Shown here: piece by piece, positions 17,289 through 31,007 of the stretch
Layout of the letters: the number at the start of each line of letters is the position of its first letter
Position numbering within the stretch: the stretch's first letter is position 1
Source: Pseudoclavibacter sp. CFCC 11306
Lineage (GTDB): Bacteria > Actinomycetota > Actinomycetes > Actinomycetales > Microbacteriaceae
DNA length: 64,000 bases
Assembly: GCF_008831235.1 (NCBI RefSeq)
Contig: NZ_WBKF01000001.1
Span: 988,529 to 1,052,528 of the forward strand
Direction of reading: 5' to 3'
Position numbers and translations under genes: made by a program
Notes under the pieces: generated by a model
What the model was told of the DNA's origin: nothing
What the model saw: only the letters and a program-made list of their open reading frames with translations
Database searches by the model: none

Positions 17289-19635
17289 ACTCGTCACCTC
17301 CTCGACGCACCCCGGCCGTCGTGCACGTGGGGTGCTCGTAACAGCGCACTTCGAAGAGACCGGCCGATGCGTCACCGTTCGTCGCATCGATCTCGATACG
17401 AACTCGCCGTGTGCGCACGGGGGCGAAGTCGTGCACGACTCTGGTCTGATAGTTGTCGGCGCGCTCGGCGACCGTCTGCCATCCGTCTTTTCCCTGCACG
17501 AGGATGCGATAGTCACGTGCGCACTGTGGGTCTCGATACCCGGGCGGGCAGGCGTGGTACTCGCGCAGCAGGTGACCGGGAAAGGTCAGCTGGATCTGAC
17601 TGATCGTCTGGTCGTCCGGCCATTCCATTTGCAGCCACTCCGCCTGGCCACGGGGCAGCGACCGCCATTGATTCGTCGCTCGATACGGTCGTGTCACGCC
17701 GTTCTGCACGTGCGAGGCGGGGTATGCATCCTGCGCAGGGCTGACGTGGTGACTCAGAGTCGCCCCGCCGCCGAAGCGACGGTGTCTGCCGGGCGCGACT
17801 TCGTATCCGGCGACCTGACCGGGCAGCACCGCATGCGAGACGTGCCATTCGACGCCGGTGGCAGCGTCCAGATCGAGCCGCAGGTAGCCGGTTCCAGCGA
17901 GGTCGGCGGCCGTCACGTCGACGTGCCAGGGCACCCAGACACGTTCACCGGCGGGCACCCGCAGCACGCCGTCGCGCAGAGCGTCCGACGGAGTCGCGGC
18001 ATAGGTCCAGATGTCTGGCACGCTGAACAGGTGAGCACCGACCTCGACCTCGTGGTCTGTGACGTTCGTCAGACACACGCTGATCTCGTCGACACCCCGG
18101 TCTCCCCCGACCGCGATCCACTGCGCCAGACGTCGTTCGAGCCGGCCGTCTTCGGGGAAGATCGGATAGTCGCGCCAGTAGTCGAGGCCGCCGAGCTCGA
18201 ACTCCGACTCAGGGGCCACGCCCTCGCTCTCCAGCGTGGAGCTGGCCGTGACCTGCGCTTTCGCAGCGAGCTCGTCAGGGTCGTTGACGGCCACATGCGG
18301 CAGAAAGCATCCGTCGCGAAGCAGCGACTGCTGCACCGTTCCAATCTGTTCCTGCACCGTCTCGCCCAGAGTCGCGCTCCCCTGCGCATTGACGGCTGCG
18401 ACCAGCCCGACTGCCTGTCCCATCACCGCGGTCGTACCTTGGACTCGAAGCGATCCGAGCGCCGCGTGGGTCGCGCTGATGTTGCGCCCCGCGTACATGA
18501 GGTTGTCGACGTCTTTGCTCACCAGAGCCCCGAGCGGCACTCCGAAGGGCCCCACATAACGTGACTCCTGATACGAGCTCGAATGATCGGCATGTCGCGC
18601 GCTGGTGAGCGGCTCGGCCTCTTCGCGATACAGCCCGCCGATGGAGTGCAGATCGATGTACCAGCCCCCGTATGCGACTTCGTCGTCATAGCTCGGGGCT
18701 TCGAGCAGATCGTGCTCGGTCAGCAGCCGCTGCCCGATCAGTCGCCGACTCTCACGTTTGCCGGGCACTTGGCCGATCCAGTCGAGCGCGATGTTCCTGG
18801 CCTTCGGTGACCACTCCGGGTCGTGGTTCTTGTACCAGTCCCAGATGCCCAGCACCTGCCTGGTCAGCTCATGTCTGATCTGCTCGTTGTCGTCGAGGGT
18901 GTTCCACGGCGGCCCGATCTCGATCCACCAATACCCGCTCGACAGCGTCTTCGCTATTCTTCCACCCGTGCGGAAGAAGGAATCATCACGATACTTCACC
19001 GCCCACGGCGGTGGGACGAAGTCGACGGGATGCCCGGTGTCGACGGTCTTGAAGTGCAGCGAGCTGCCCATCGTGTCGGTGCTCGCCTCGGCAGGCGCGC
19101 TCGGCTCGCCATGCTCAGACGACGCTTCTATGCCGTGCCTCCACTCCACACCTGCGAGCGCCCCCAAGGTACCGTCACCGGTGCAGTCGATGAAGGTTTT
19201 CGCCCGGATGCGGTGCACGAGTTCTGCGTTGACCGTGCGCGCGGTGATCGAGACGAGGCTGCCGTCGACGACTTCGGCATCTTCCAGCGGCGTGTTGAGG
19301 TGCAGGGTCAGCCCGGGCGTCTGCATCACGAAGTCGTAGAGGGTGAGGTCCCACACACTGTTCGTCCAGCCGTTCTCAGTGATTTTCACGTGGTTGCGCA
19401 CGCGCTCTTCGATGAGGGTTTCTGCGATGATCCCCGTCTCACGTGCATACGCGTGGAAGGCTGCTGCCCCGTGAGGGGTGACGCGCACCTCTGACGACGA
19501 GTTGCCACCGAGCACGGGCCGATCGTGCACCAGCACCACAGCAGCACCATGTCTCGCTGCGCTGACGGCTGCGCTGATCCCAGCGAGACCTCCCCCGCAG
19601 ACCACGACGTCGTATTGTTCTTCGACCGTTTTCAC
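17272..19635 (-). CDS. FAD-dependent oxidoreductase (FAD_oxidored family) with C-terminal beta-sandwich-like region
   Basis: A 787-aa protein with a dinucleotide-binding site YDVVVCGGGLAGISAAVSAA (8-27), then RPVLGGNSSSEVRV and FIDCTGDGTLGALAG, the hallmarks of the pfam12831-type FAD oxidoreductases. The catalytic part ends near residue 420 with MYAGRNISATHAALGSLRVQG. Residues from about 460 to the end hold two beta-rich segments, the last resembling a discoidin-type carbohydrate-binding fold (TYRIL-like VRIEIDATN). No signal peptide is seen. It starts with GTG 19635 and leads the importer operon, so it probably oxidises the imported compound. The substrate is unknown. Confidence 0.8.
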   Translation of the reverse strand: MKTVEEQYDVVVCGGGLAGISAAVSAARHGAAVVLVHDRPVLGGNSSSEVRVTPHGAAAFHAYARETGIIAETLIEERVRNHVKITENGWTNSVWDLTLYDFVMQTPGLTLHLNTPLEDAEVVDGSLVSITARTVNAELVHRIRAKTFIDCTGDGTLGALAGVEWRHGIEASSEHGEPSAPAEASTDTMGSSLHFKTVDTGHPVDFVPPPWAVKYRDDSFFRTGGRIAKTLSSGYWWIEIGPPWNTLDDNEQIRHELTRQVLGIWDWYKNHDPEWSPKARNIALDWIGQVPGKRESRRLIGQRLLTEHDLLEAPSYDDEVAYGGWYIDLHSIGGLYREEAEPLTSARHADHSSSYQESRYVGPFGVPLGALVSKDVDNLMYAGRNISATHAALGSLRVQGTTAVMGQAVGLVAAVNAQGSATLGETVQEQIGTVQQSLLRDGCFLPHVAVNDPDELAAKAQVTASSTLESEGVAPESEFELGGLDYWRDYPIFPEDGRLERRLAQWIAVGGDRGVDEISVCLTNVTDHEVEVGAHLFSVPDIWTYAATPSDALRDGVLRVPAGERVWVPWHVDVTAADLAGTGYLRLDLDAATGVEWHVSHAVLPGQVAGYEVAPGRHRRFGGGATLSHHVSPAQDAYPASHVQNGVTRPYRATNQWRSLPRGQAEWLQMEWPDDQTISQIQLTFPGHLLREYHACPPGYRDPQCARDYRILVQGKDGWQTVAERADNYQTRVVHDFAPVRTRRVRIEIDATNGDASAGLFEVRCYEHPTCTTAGVRRGGDEYDTGD

Positions 19636-19711
19636 AGAGCATCCCTCAATTCATTTCGTCCGTTCAGGGTTCAGTGACATCGAGGTCTCGGGTCGTTGAC
19701 TTCATCGTCAC

Positions 19712-19725
19712 TTGAAACGTTTTAA
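19712..19725. promoter_or_regulatory. LacI-type operator candidate between FAD oxidoreductase operon and lacI gene
   Basis: TTGAAACGTTTTAA is an inverted repeat centred on CG with one mismatch, the usual form of LacI/GalR operators. It lies 77 bp before the GTG of the leftward operon and 97 bp before the ATG of the rightward regulator, so one bound repressor could control both directions. Confidence 0.65.
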
Positions 19726-19821
19726 CACGGTACTTCACTGGGCAGTAGAATATGCAAATGATATTCGTCCGGCTCCGCGCGCTGAACGGGGAGAAAGGAA
19801 CGCCGACGAAGGGAGGTGCAC

Positions 19822-20892
19822 ATGTCCGCTCAAGGTGATCACAGCTCCCCACGCCCCACACTGACCGAGGTCGCTCGAGTGGCTGGCGTTTCGGTGGGCC
19901 TGGCGTCGATGTGCCTCACAGGGGCTCCTGGCCCGGCGGATCGCACGCGCGCACACGTTCGAGAGGTCGCACAGAGTCTGGGATACCGCCCAGACAAAGC
20001 CGCCAGCATGCTCGCTCGCAACCGGACTCGACGAATCGGCGTCGTTTTCTCGCTGCGCCAGGCTCTGCACGCGCAGGTCGTCGAAGATCTCTACCGAGTC
20101 GCGCTGGCCCAGGGCTATGAGCTGCTGCTCAGCGCCGTCACCCAAGATCACCCCCCGCGAGCCGCGACAGAGCATCTGCTCGACAGCCGGTGTCAGGCGG
20201 TCATCCTCGTCAGCAGCCGGCCGCAGATCGATGACATCGACGTCGCCATCGGGCAGGTTCCCGTCGTTCTTCTCGGCAGCGGCACTGACCACCGTGAGGT
20301 GAGCAGCATCCGCGTCAACGGGTATTCGGGCGTCGGTCAGGCTGTGTGCTATCTGCGCTCAGCCGGCCACACCCGCATCGTCTTCGTCGATGCGCCGGAG
20401 GCGCTCGGAACCGCCGACCGTGTCATCGGCTACCAGAGCGCAATGGCAGGGATGGGGCTCGCCGATCAGGCACGAGTCGTCATCGGCGGAGAGACCTTTC
20501 AGTCAGGAGTTCAGGCAGCATCAATGCTGTCCTGTGAGCCCCGCCTGCCGACCGCAGTCATCGCCCACAATGACGAGTGCGCCGCCGGTCTCATCTTCGG
20601 CTTCAAGATTCGTGGAGTGCAGGTACCTGACGAAGTCTCAGTCATCGGCTTCGACGACAGCGGGTTCGCGTGGCAGTCCGGCCTCGTCATGACCACACTG
20701 CACCAAGATGTCGCGCAGATCGCGACACTGGCGGTCGCCGAGGCGACACGTCGTATCGACTCCGCGCTGGATCAGGCTCCACCCGTTCGGACTCTGGTCA
20801 CGCCGACGCTGCGCATCCGGGACAGCAGCGCGCCGTGCGTCGACCGACTGCTGACCCCTCTCGAAAATCCGAGCGCGCAGGGACGTCTCTGA
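19822..20892 (+). CDS. LacI-family transcriptional regulator
   Basis: A 356-aa repressor. The N-terminal LacI helix-turn-helix is TLTEVARVAGVSVGLASMCL, followed by the hinge region ASMLARNRTRRIGVVFS; the periplasmic-binding-like ligand domain follows, ending DEVSVIGFDDSGFAWQSGLVMTTLHQD. The start ATG 19822 is placed by GGGAGG five bases upstream; a GTG at 19816 is inside that box. Divergent from the FAD oxidoreductase/ABC operon with a shared operator-like palindrome. I infer that it senses the imported substrate or a metabolite of it. Confidence 0.9.
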   Translation: MSAQGDHSSPRPTLTEVARVAGVSVGLASMCLTGAPGPADRTRAHVREVAQSLGYRPDKAASMLARNRTRRIGVVFSLRQALHAQVVEDLYRVALAQGYELLLSAVTQDHPPRAATEHLLDSRCQAVILVSSRPQIDDIDVAIGQVPVVLLGSGTDHREVSSIRVNGYSGVGQAVCYLRSAGHTRIVFVDAPEALGTADRVIGYQSAMAGMGLADQARVVIGGETFQSGVQAASMLSCEPRLPTAVIAHNDECAAGLIFGFKIRGVQVPDEVSVIGFDDSGFAWQSGLVMTTLHQDVAQIATLAVAEATRRIDSALDQAPPVRTLVTPTLRIRDSSAPCVDRLLTPLENPSAQGRL

Positions 20893-20928
20893 CCAGGTTG
20901 GACTCACGTCGAAGCTGCCGCCCTCGAC

Positions 20929-21612
20929 TCACGGTGCCTGCGTTGCAGCTCGCAGACTAGTCGCGATGGCCCTGGTGGCGGCGTCGATCTCGTCAGCGAC
21001 GACCTCGTGCACCTCCCGCGACTTCCCCATCGGGTCGGCCACATCGAGCCAGGCGGAACCCCTCGACTCTTGAGCGGCCTGTGAACGCACAGCACCACGC
21101 AGGCGACCGGCGAGTTCTACGTGTTGTGACAGAGACCGCGGGTCTGCGTCTGCGGCATCGAGAGCACGTGAGATACGAGCGTACTCCGTGAGCGTGAAAG
21201 TCCTGCCCACCGCCGCTGGCACCAAGTCAAGAGCACGCGTGAGGTGGCGTTCCGTGAGCACGAGGATCAGGTCGGCGTCACGCAGCTGCCGTTCGCTGAG
21301 TCTGCGCGCCCGATGGGAGGTCGGGTCGAGCCCAAATCGCCGGCTCGCGATCTCGGCGACGGTGGGTTCCACTCCCTCGCCCACCATGCCATAGGTGCCT
21401 GCGCTGCCGAGTTCGACAGGCAGACCGCGCAGACGGTCGGCGAGCATCAGCTCGGCCAGCGGCGATCGACAGATATTGCCTGTGCAGACGGTCAACATGC
21501 CAAAGAGACCCGTTGCCTGTCCTCGAGTCGTATCGGCACGCTTCACGAACGGATTTCCACTTGCCAGAAACGAGCGCCGCGGGCGCTCCGGCGTTGCGTC
21601 TTCGGCCGACAT
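20929..21612 (-). CDS. Low-molecular-weight protein-tyrosine phosphatase
   Basis: Dephosphorylates tyrosines, typically the tail of a BY-kinase. The P-loop is VCTGNICRSPLAE with nucleophile Cys43 and Arg49; the general-acid Asp is in DVADPMGKS near residue 190. The 227-aa protein is longer than the usual 150-190 because of about 38 N-terminal residues. The shorter start MLTVCTGNICRS would match the family better, and no good Shine-Dalgarno box precedes ATG 21612. It lies only 3 bp after the kinase stop, so kinase and phosphatase are co-expressed. Confidence 0.92.
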   Translation of the reverse strand: MSAEDATPERPRRSFLASGNPFVKRADTTRGQATGLFGMLTVCTGNICRSPLAELMLADRLRGLPVELGSAGTYGMVGEGVEPTVAEIASRRFGLDPTSHRARRLSERQLRDADLILVLTERHLTRALDLVPAAVGRTFTLTEYARISRALDAADADPRSLSQHVELAGRLRGAVRSQAAQESRGSAWLDVADPMGKSREVHEVVADEIDAATRAIATSLRAATQAP

Positions 21613-21615
21613 GCC

Positions 21616-23307
21616 TCAGCGCCGGTCGTCGTTGAGCCCGAGCAGCTCATCGAAGCTGAGGTCGTTGTCAGCCGTCGCATTCGTCGGCTGAGTCTCACCC
21701 CGTCGACTCGTGACCGTGTGTTCTGCAGCCGGCTGCTCGACGATCGGGAAGGCTCGCGTGGCCGTGGCGTCAGCATGTTCGTGCCTGTTGGCCGCAGCAG
21801 AGCGTGGCGGAACGGGATCGGTCGCGCGCTGTCGAACGCCACTGCCATGTCCCTCGGCAAGGCGGCTCGGCAGCGAAGCGCGTCGATCGCCTACGTGCAC
21901 AGACTCTTTCTGCGTGTAGTACTTGTGCGAATAGTATCCGTAGCCTTCGGAATCAAGGCCTTTGGTGGGCACTCGACTCAAGACGACGCCGAACACACGC
22001 GACTTCACCTGGGTGAGATGCTCCAGCGTTGTGCGCAGCTGGTCGATCGTCGTCTTGCCGGCGGCGACCGAGACGATAACGCCGTCGACTTTGCGGCTCA
22101 GCACCACGGCATCGGCGACCGGCAGCACCGGAGGGGCGTCGATGACGACGATCGCATAGCCGCTGAGCTCGCTGACCAAGTCGGTCATCGCCGAGCTGCC
22201 GAGCAGCTCGCTCGGGTTCGGCGGCACATGACCAGCCGGGAGCACATAGAGGTCCGAGTCGCTGCGCCAGCGATGCAGCACGTCTCCGATCTCGGCTTTT
22301 CCCGCGAGCACGTCGGTCAGCCCGGCGTTGCCAGGCAGTCCGAAGGTGCCTGCCACAGTCGGGCGGCGCAGGTCGCCATCGATCAGCACGACGGTCTCGC
22401 CGGCCTGGGCGAGAGCGACCGCAAGGTTGGCAGACAGCGTCGACTTGCCTTCTTCAGGCAGAGACGAAGTGACCACCAAGCTGCGCAGCGGATTGTCGAC
22501 GTCGACGTACTGAATGTTCGTGCGCAGTTCGCGAAGCGCCTCACGAAAGCCGGTCGTTGCGTCGCCTTTCGTGCGACCGATGCTGGTCTCGTCAGGCAGC
22601 AGGCGCTTCTTGTTCTTCGAGAACCATGAGGTCTCGGGAAGCTTGCCGAGAATCGGGGCCGTGAACTCGCGATTGTAGATCTCGACGTTGCGAATGCGAC
22701 GATCGAAGACTTCGAGAGCGATGGCGAGGGCGATGCCGACGATCAGTCCGATCAGAGCACCGAGCGCGGTGTTGAGCGCGAGCTTCGGCGAGCTCGGAGC
22801 CGATGGCGCAGTCGCCTCATCGTAGTTGACCAGCGTGGAGACCGCGTCGGTGTTGGCCGTCTCGCCGGTCTGCTTCCATGCTCCTTCGACCTTGGTGATC
22901 TCTTCTTGCAGCGCAGCGATCCAGGCGTTGGCGACATCGGCCGAGCGCTGCGGTGAGGATGCAGTGGCTGTGACTTGGACGGTGACGGTGTTGGTCGGCG
23001 CCGTGATCTTGACTGCCTTGAGCAGCCCGTCAGCGTCACCCCCGATCCTCGATGAGACTTTGTCGGCGACCGTCTGGCTCTGTCCGAGCTCGACGTACGA
23101 TTTCGCACGCGACTTGGCATAGGCATCCGCATTGAAATTCGCAGACTCCTGAGACGTCGGCACAGAGATGAACCCGCTGGCGGTCGCCTCGTACTTCTTG
23201 GGCATGACCAGACTGAGCGCGATGCCGAGCACCAGCCCTAACGCGAAGAGACCGACGATCATCTTCCAATGGCGGCGAACGATACCCCAGTATTGTTGCA
23301 GTGTCAC
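21616..23307 (-). CDS. Polysaccharide co-polymerase/bacterial tyrosine kinase (Wzz-CpsD fusion)
   Basis: A single polypeptide with an N-terminal Wzz domain between two membrane segments (about 15-35 and 178-198) and a cytoplasmic BY-kinase domain. The kinase has Walker A SSLPEEGKSTLSANLA, Walker A' VVLIDGDLRRP and Walker B IVVIDAPPVLPVAD. A tyrosine cluster (GYGYYSHKYYTQKE) precedes a disordered tail of about 90 residues and is the probable autophosphorylation site. It should control chain length and export of surface polysaccharide. Start GTG 23307 (MTLQQYWGIVRR) is preceded by GGGGAG at four bases; an in-frame TTG lies at 23319. Confidence 0.92.
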   Translation of the reverse strand: MTLQQYWGIVRRHWKMIVGLFALGLVLGIALSLVMPKKYEATASGFISVPTSQESANFNADAYAKSRAKSYVELGQSQTVADKVSSRIGGDADGLLKAVKITAPTNTVTVQVTATASSPQRSADVANAWIAALQEEITKVEGAWKQTGETANTDAVSTLVNYDEATAPSAPSSPKLALNTALGALIGLIVGIALAIALEVFDRRIRNVEIYNREFTAPILGKLPETSWFSKNKKRLLPDETSIGRTKGDATTGFREALRELRTNIQYVDVDNPLRSLVVTSSLPEEGKSTLSANLAVALAQAGETVVLIDGDLRRPTVAGTFGLPGNAGLTDVLAGKAEIGDVLHRWRSDSDLYVLPAGHVPPNPSELLGSSAMTDLVSELSGYAIVVIDAPPVLPVADAVVLSRKVDGVIVSVAAGKTTIDQLRTTLEHLTQVKSRVFGVVLSRVPTKGLDSEGYGYYSHKYYTQKESVHVGDRRASLPSRLAEGHGSGVRQRATDPVPPRSAAANRHEHADATATRAFPIVEQPAAEHTVTSRRGETQPTNATADNDLSFDELLGLNDDRR

Positions 23308-23330
23308 GAATCTCCCCAAAATCTGACGGA

Positions 23331-23345
23331 CTAAAACAGTTTAGA
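23331..23345. promoter_or_regulatory. Perfect 7-1-7 palindrome upstream of the BY-kinase gene
   Basis: CTAAAACAGTTTTAG is a perfect inverted repeat around one central base, lying 24 bp before the GTG start at 23307. It could be a regulator binding site overlapping the promoter. No neighbouring regulator gene suggests what binds it. Confidence 0.5.
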
Positions 23346-23420
23346 GCTCGCTCGGCGTTCACCGGTAATCGTCACTCGATTCACTCGCATGGGCGAATCA
23401 CTTAGTCGCACAGGGGAGCT

Positions 23421-27994
<4,574 letters not shown>

Positions 27995-28039
27995 CCCTGG
28001 GGCCGTGCTCTGCGCACGTCCCATGTCGGTCGGCCCAGA

Positions 28040-29500
28040 CTACTGAACGGGGCCTTCTGCCAGCGTCACGGTCTGAGTGTGCGTGGTGCCCTGTGCATCG
28101 ACCCAGGCGACAGAGACCTGATCGCCGACCGCATACTTCGCGATGATCGCGCTCAGGCCGTCGGCGCTGCTCACCGTCTGCCCGTCGATGGCGGTGATCG
28201 TGGAGCCGGCGCTGATGCTGGCTTCTGCGGCCGGAGTGTCGTCGACGACTCCGGCGACAGACGCACCACTGGTCTGAGCAGACGAGCCGCTGCGAGAGCC
28301 GCGATTCGACGACGAACCTGTCGAGCTGTTCGAGCTCTGCATCGAGACGCCCAAGAACGGGGCGCCGCCGATGCGCACGCTGCCTGACGCATCCTTGTTC
28401 TCGATCTGCTGCACCACACTCGTCACAGTCTGAATCGGAATCGCATACCCGACCACCGTTCCGCCGGTGCTCGCAGCCACCGTCATCGCGGCGACCTCGC
28501 CCTCGGCGTCGAGCACCGGCCCGCCCGAGTCGCCCGACACAACGTCGGCACCGAACTCGATGAGCCCGCTCAGGCTCTCGCCGGTCGTGCCGGCACCCGT
28601 TTCGGCGCCCGAGCCACTCCCCGAGCGCGCCGCTGCGCCCTGCGTCGTGATTGATTTGTTCGTCGCGGTGACTCGCCCCGCGGCCGCCACCAATGATCCA
28701 CGGCCCTGCGCATTGCCGATCGCTGTGAGCGTGTCACCGGCGTTCACCCCGTCGTCGTCGACAGGCGCGACCTCGAGGCCGGATGCATCCTGCAGCTGCA
28801 GCAGTGCGACATCCTTCGTCGAGTCGCTGCCGAGCACCTTCGCGCTGTAGCTCGCGCCCGTCGACGCGACCGTCACCTTGATCTGCGTCGCGCCCTCGAC
28901 GACGTGGTGGTTCGTCGCGATGAGACCGTCGCTCGTGAGCACGAATCCACTGCCGGCCGCTTCGCCGCTGCCGTAGTCGAGCACCGTCTCGATGATCACG
29001 GCGCCACGCTGCTGATCGGCGGATGCAGCGGTCGCGCCCGCGTTTGAGGTGCCTGACCGCCCCGAGTCGTCGATCGTATCGCCGCCGAGCCCGTAGGACT
29101 GGCCTGAGCCGTTGACGCCCGAGCCGCTGCCGCCTGAGCCGTTGACGCCGAAGCCGTTGCCGAACGCAGGCAGAGCCTGGCTGCTTCCAGAGCCGGTCTG
29201 GCCGGAGTGGAGACCGCCGGAGAGGGCAGTGATGCCGAGCGTCAGCCCCGCGCCGATGGCCATTGCACCGCCGAGTGCGAGGGCTTTGCGCCAGACGGCG
29301 GAGCCGCTGCGCGGCGACGCGGCCGGGCTGGCGGGCTGCTGCTGCTGCTGCGCGGCATATGCAGTGTCTGTCGTAAACGCCCAGTTCGGCACGTCCCGGT
29401 CATCGGTCTTCGGGTTCTGGCTGTGTGTGCTCTGGTCGTTCTGCCCGCCGTGCACCTGCTGCTGGCGGGGCACCGCTTGGGTGTCGTCATCGTCGTACAT
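28040..29500 (-). CDS. HtrA/DegP-like membrane serine protease with PDZ domain
   Basis: An envelope quality-control protease of 486 aa. A hydrophilic cytoplasmic segment (1-69) with a Gln tract precedes one membrane helix (70-95), a Gly/Ser linker (100-150) and a trypsin-like domain with the triad His199 (TNHHVV), Asp230 (STKDVALLQL) and Ser325 (SGDSGGP). A PDZ domain follows (FLGVSMQ to the end), interrupted by a Ser/Arg-rich insert near residues 385-410. Another low-complexity insert (GSGSGAETGAG) lies in the protease domain. ATG 29500 has GAGGAGG upstream. Single gene, divergent from lacI. Confidence 0.93.
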   Translation of the reverse strand: MYDDDDTQAVPRQQQVHGGQNDQSTHSQNPKTDDRDVPNWAFTTDTAYAAQQQQQPASPAASPRSGSAVWRKALALGGAMAIGAGLTLGITALSGGLHSGQTGSGSSQALPAFGNGFGVNGSGGSGSGVNGSGQSYGLGGDTIDDSGRSGTSNAGATAASADQQRGAVIIETVLDYGSGEAAGSGFVLTSDGLIATNHHVVEGATQIKVTVASTGASYSAKVLGSDSTKDVALLQLQDASGLEVAPVDDDGVNAGDTLTAIGNAQGRGSLVAAAGRVTATNKSITTQGAAARSGSGSGAETGAGTTGESLSGLIEFGADVVSGDSGGPVLDAEGEVAAMTVAASTGGTVVGYAIPIQTVTSVVQQIENKDASGSVRIGGAPFLGVSMQSSNSSTGSSSNRGSRSGSSAQTSGASVAGVVDDTPAAEASISAGSTITAIDGQTVSSADGLSAIIAKYAVGDQVSVAWVDAQGTTHTQTVTLAEGPVQ

Positions 29501-29791
29501 GAAGTGCCTCCTCGTTCGTACTGTCAGTACAGACCGCGAAGCTGAGTGCTGCTTGGCGCTTGCCGGTGCGCGGTCTTTTCAGTTACTGAGAAAGACCTGT
29601 CAAAGAAAGTACCCCGCTGTCATCCGCCCCAAGTCCGCGACACCTGACCCGCCTCAGGCTCGTCTGCACGCTTGTCTGCGGGCTCACCGCTTCAGGGCAC
29701 CTCGACGAGCGCCTAGACTGAATCGAGCGGTCACGTGCAGCGCCGTCTCGCACTCTTGATCATCTCTTTTCACTGGCTTTCGAAGGTGCCC

Positions 29792-30847
29792 ATGTCTCAG
29801 CCGACTGACGAAGCACCTGACGCCGATCGGCCCGTTCCCCCTCCCCCGGCAGACAGACGAGCAAGCCCGGCTACGCTTCGAGACGTCGCCGCAGCCGCCG
29901 GGGTCTCTGTGGCGTTGGTCAGCTATGCGCTCAACGGCACCGGGCGCGTCTCTGCAACGACTGAGGCTCGAATTCTGCAGATCGCCGACCAGCTCGGCTA
30001 CCGGGCGAATCGACTGGCTCGTGCCCTGCGAACCGGCCGCTATTCAACAATCGGCGTGATCATTCGCAACCTCCGCAACCCGCTCTTCGCCGACGTGCTG
30101 AGCGCGATGGAAGACGAGGCCCGCGTGCAGGGCCTCGCCCTGACGATTCGCAACTCACGATACGACCTCGACGATCAGCAGCGTCTGCTCGACTCGCTGG
30201 TCGACGACGGCGTGCGTGCGATCGTGATCGCGCCCGTCGGCACAGGTGACGAGCTCGCCGCCTGGCAGCGTCAGCATGCTCACATTCCGCTTGTCGCGCT
30301 GAACATGTCGATGCCGCGGACGACATCCGTGTCGACGATCAACCCGGATCATCAGGAAGCCGTTCGACTCGCGGTCGAGCACCTCGCTGCGCGGGGGCAC
30401 CGAAGGATCACCTTCGTGGCTGCGCCACGGCATCTCGCAGCCGATCTGACGCGGGAGATCGCCTTCGTCGAGCAGTGTGCCCGCCTCGACGTTACGCCGC
30501 GCACTCTGCGCACGAAACTGACGGTAGAAGCGGTACAGAGGGCCGTCGCAACAGACCTTGCCAATCGTGACCGCTGCGAGGCGCCGGCGTTCCTCCTAAA
30601 CAGCGACCACCTGGCAGCAGGCGTCTATCATGCCGCTCGCGGGGCGGGGCTGGAACTCGGGCACGACCTGAGCGTCGTCGGCCACGACAATCTGCCTTCT
30701 TCTGATCTTCTGGCGCCGGGGCTGACCACGATCGCATTCGACAGAGACCAGCTGGGGCGAGACGCGGTTCGTCTGGCACTGTCGCCCGGCTCTCAAGAGC
30801 ACATCGTGCTGCCGGTGCGGCTCGTCTCGCGTGGCTCGGTGCGCTGA
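29792..30847 (+). CDS. LacI-family transcriptional regulator
   Basis: A 351-aa repressor. A Pro-rich N-terminal leader precedes the helix-turn-helix TLRDVAAAAGVSVALVSYAL and hinge (ANRLARALRTGRYSTIGVII); the ligand domain ends GHDLSVVGHDNLPSSDLLAPGL. Start ATG 29792 (MSQPTDEAP) has GAAGG five bases upstream; the frame is open upstream but unlikely. It precedes the ABC importer operon in the same direction and an operator-like palindrome lies in the gap, so it probably controls that operon. Confidence 0.9.
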   Translation: MSQPTDEAPDADRPVPPPPADRRASPATLRDVAAAAGVSVALVSYALNGTGRVSATTEARILQIADQLGYRANRLARALRTGRYSTIGVIIRNLRNPLFADVLSAMEDEARVQGLALTIRNSRYDLDDQQRLLDSLVDDGVRAIVIAPVGTGDELAAWQRQHAHIPLVALNMSMPRTTSVSTINPDHQEAVRLAVEHLAARGHRRITFVAAPRHLAADLTREIAFVEQCARLDVTPRTLRTKLTVEAVQRAVATDLANRDRCEAPAFLLNSDHLAAGVYHAARGAGLELGHDLSVVGHDNLPSSDLLAPGLTTIAFDRDQLGRDAVRLALSPGSQEHIVLPVRLVSRGSVR

Positions 30848-30924
30848 GACCGCACCGAGTTCACGGCCTGTTCACCTCGCTTTCCACTTCTCGAAAGGCT
30901 GATTCAGACCCGTGTTCACCAAAC

Positions 30925-30940
30925 GCTGAAACCTTTAAGC
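30925..30940. promoter_or_regulatory. LacI-type operator candidate upstream of the binding-protein gene
   Basis: GCTGAAACCTTTAAGC is an inverted repeat centred on CC with one mismatch (GCTGAAA against GCTTAAA), of the LacI family type. It lies 67 bp before the TTG start at 31008 and downstream of the lacI gene. Confidence 0.55.
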
Positions 30941-31007
30941 AGTCGAAGCTCGCGACGCCGACAACAGTCGCTGCGAGAGCGGAATACAGCATCCAGAGGA
31001 GTCAGAA

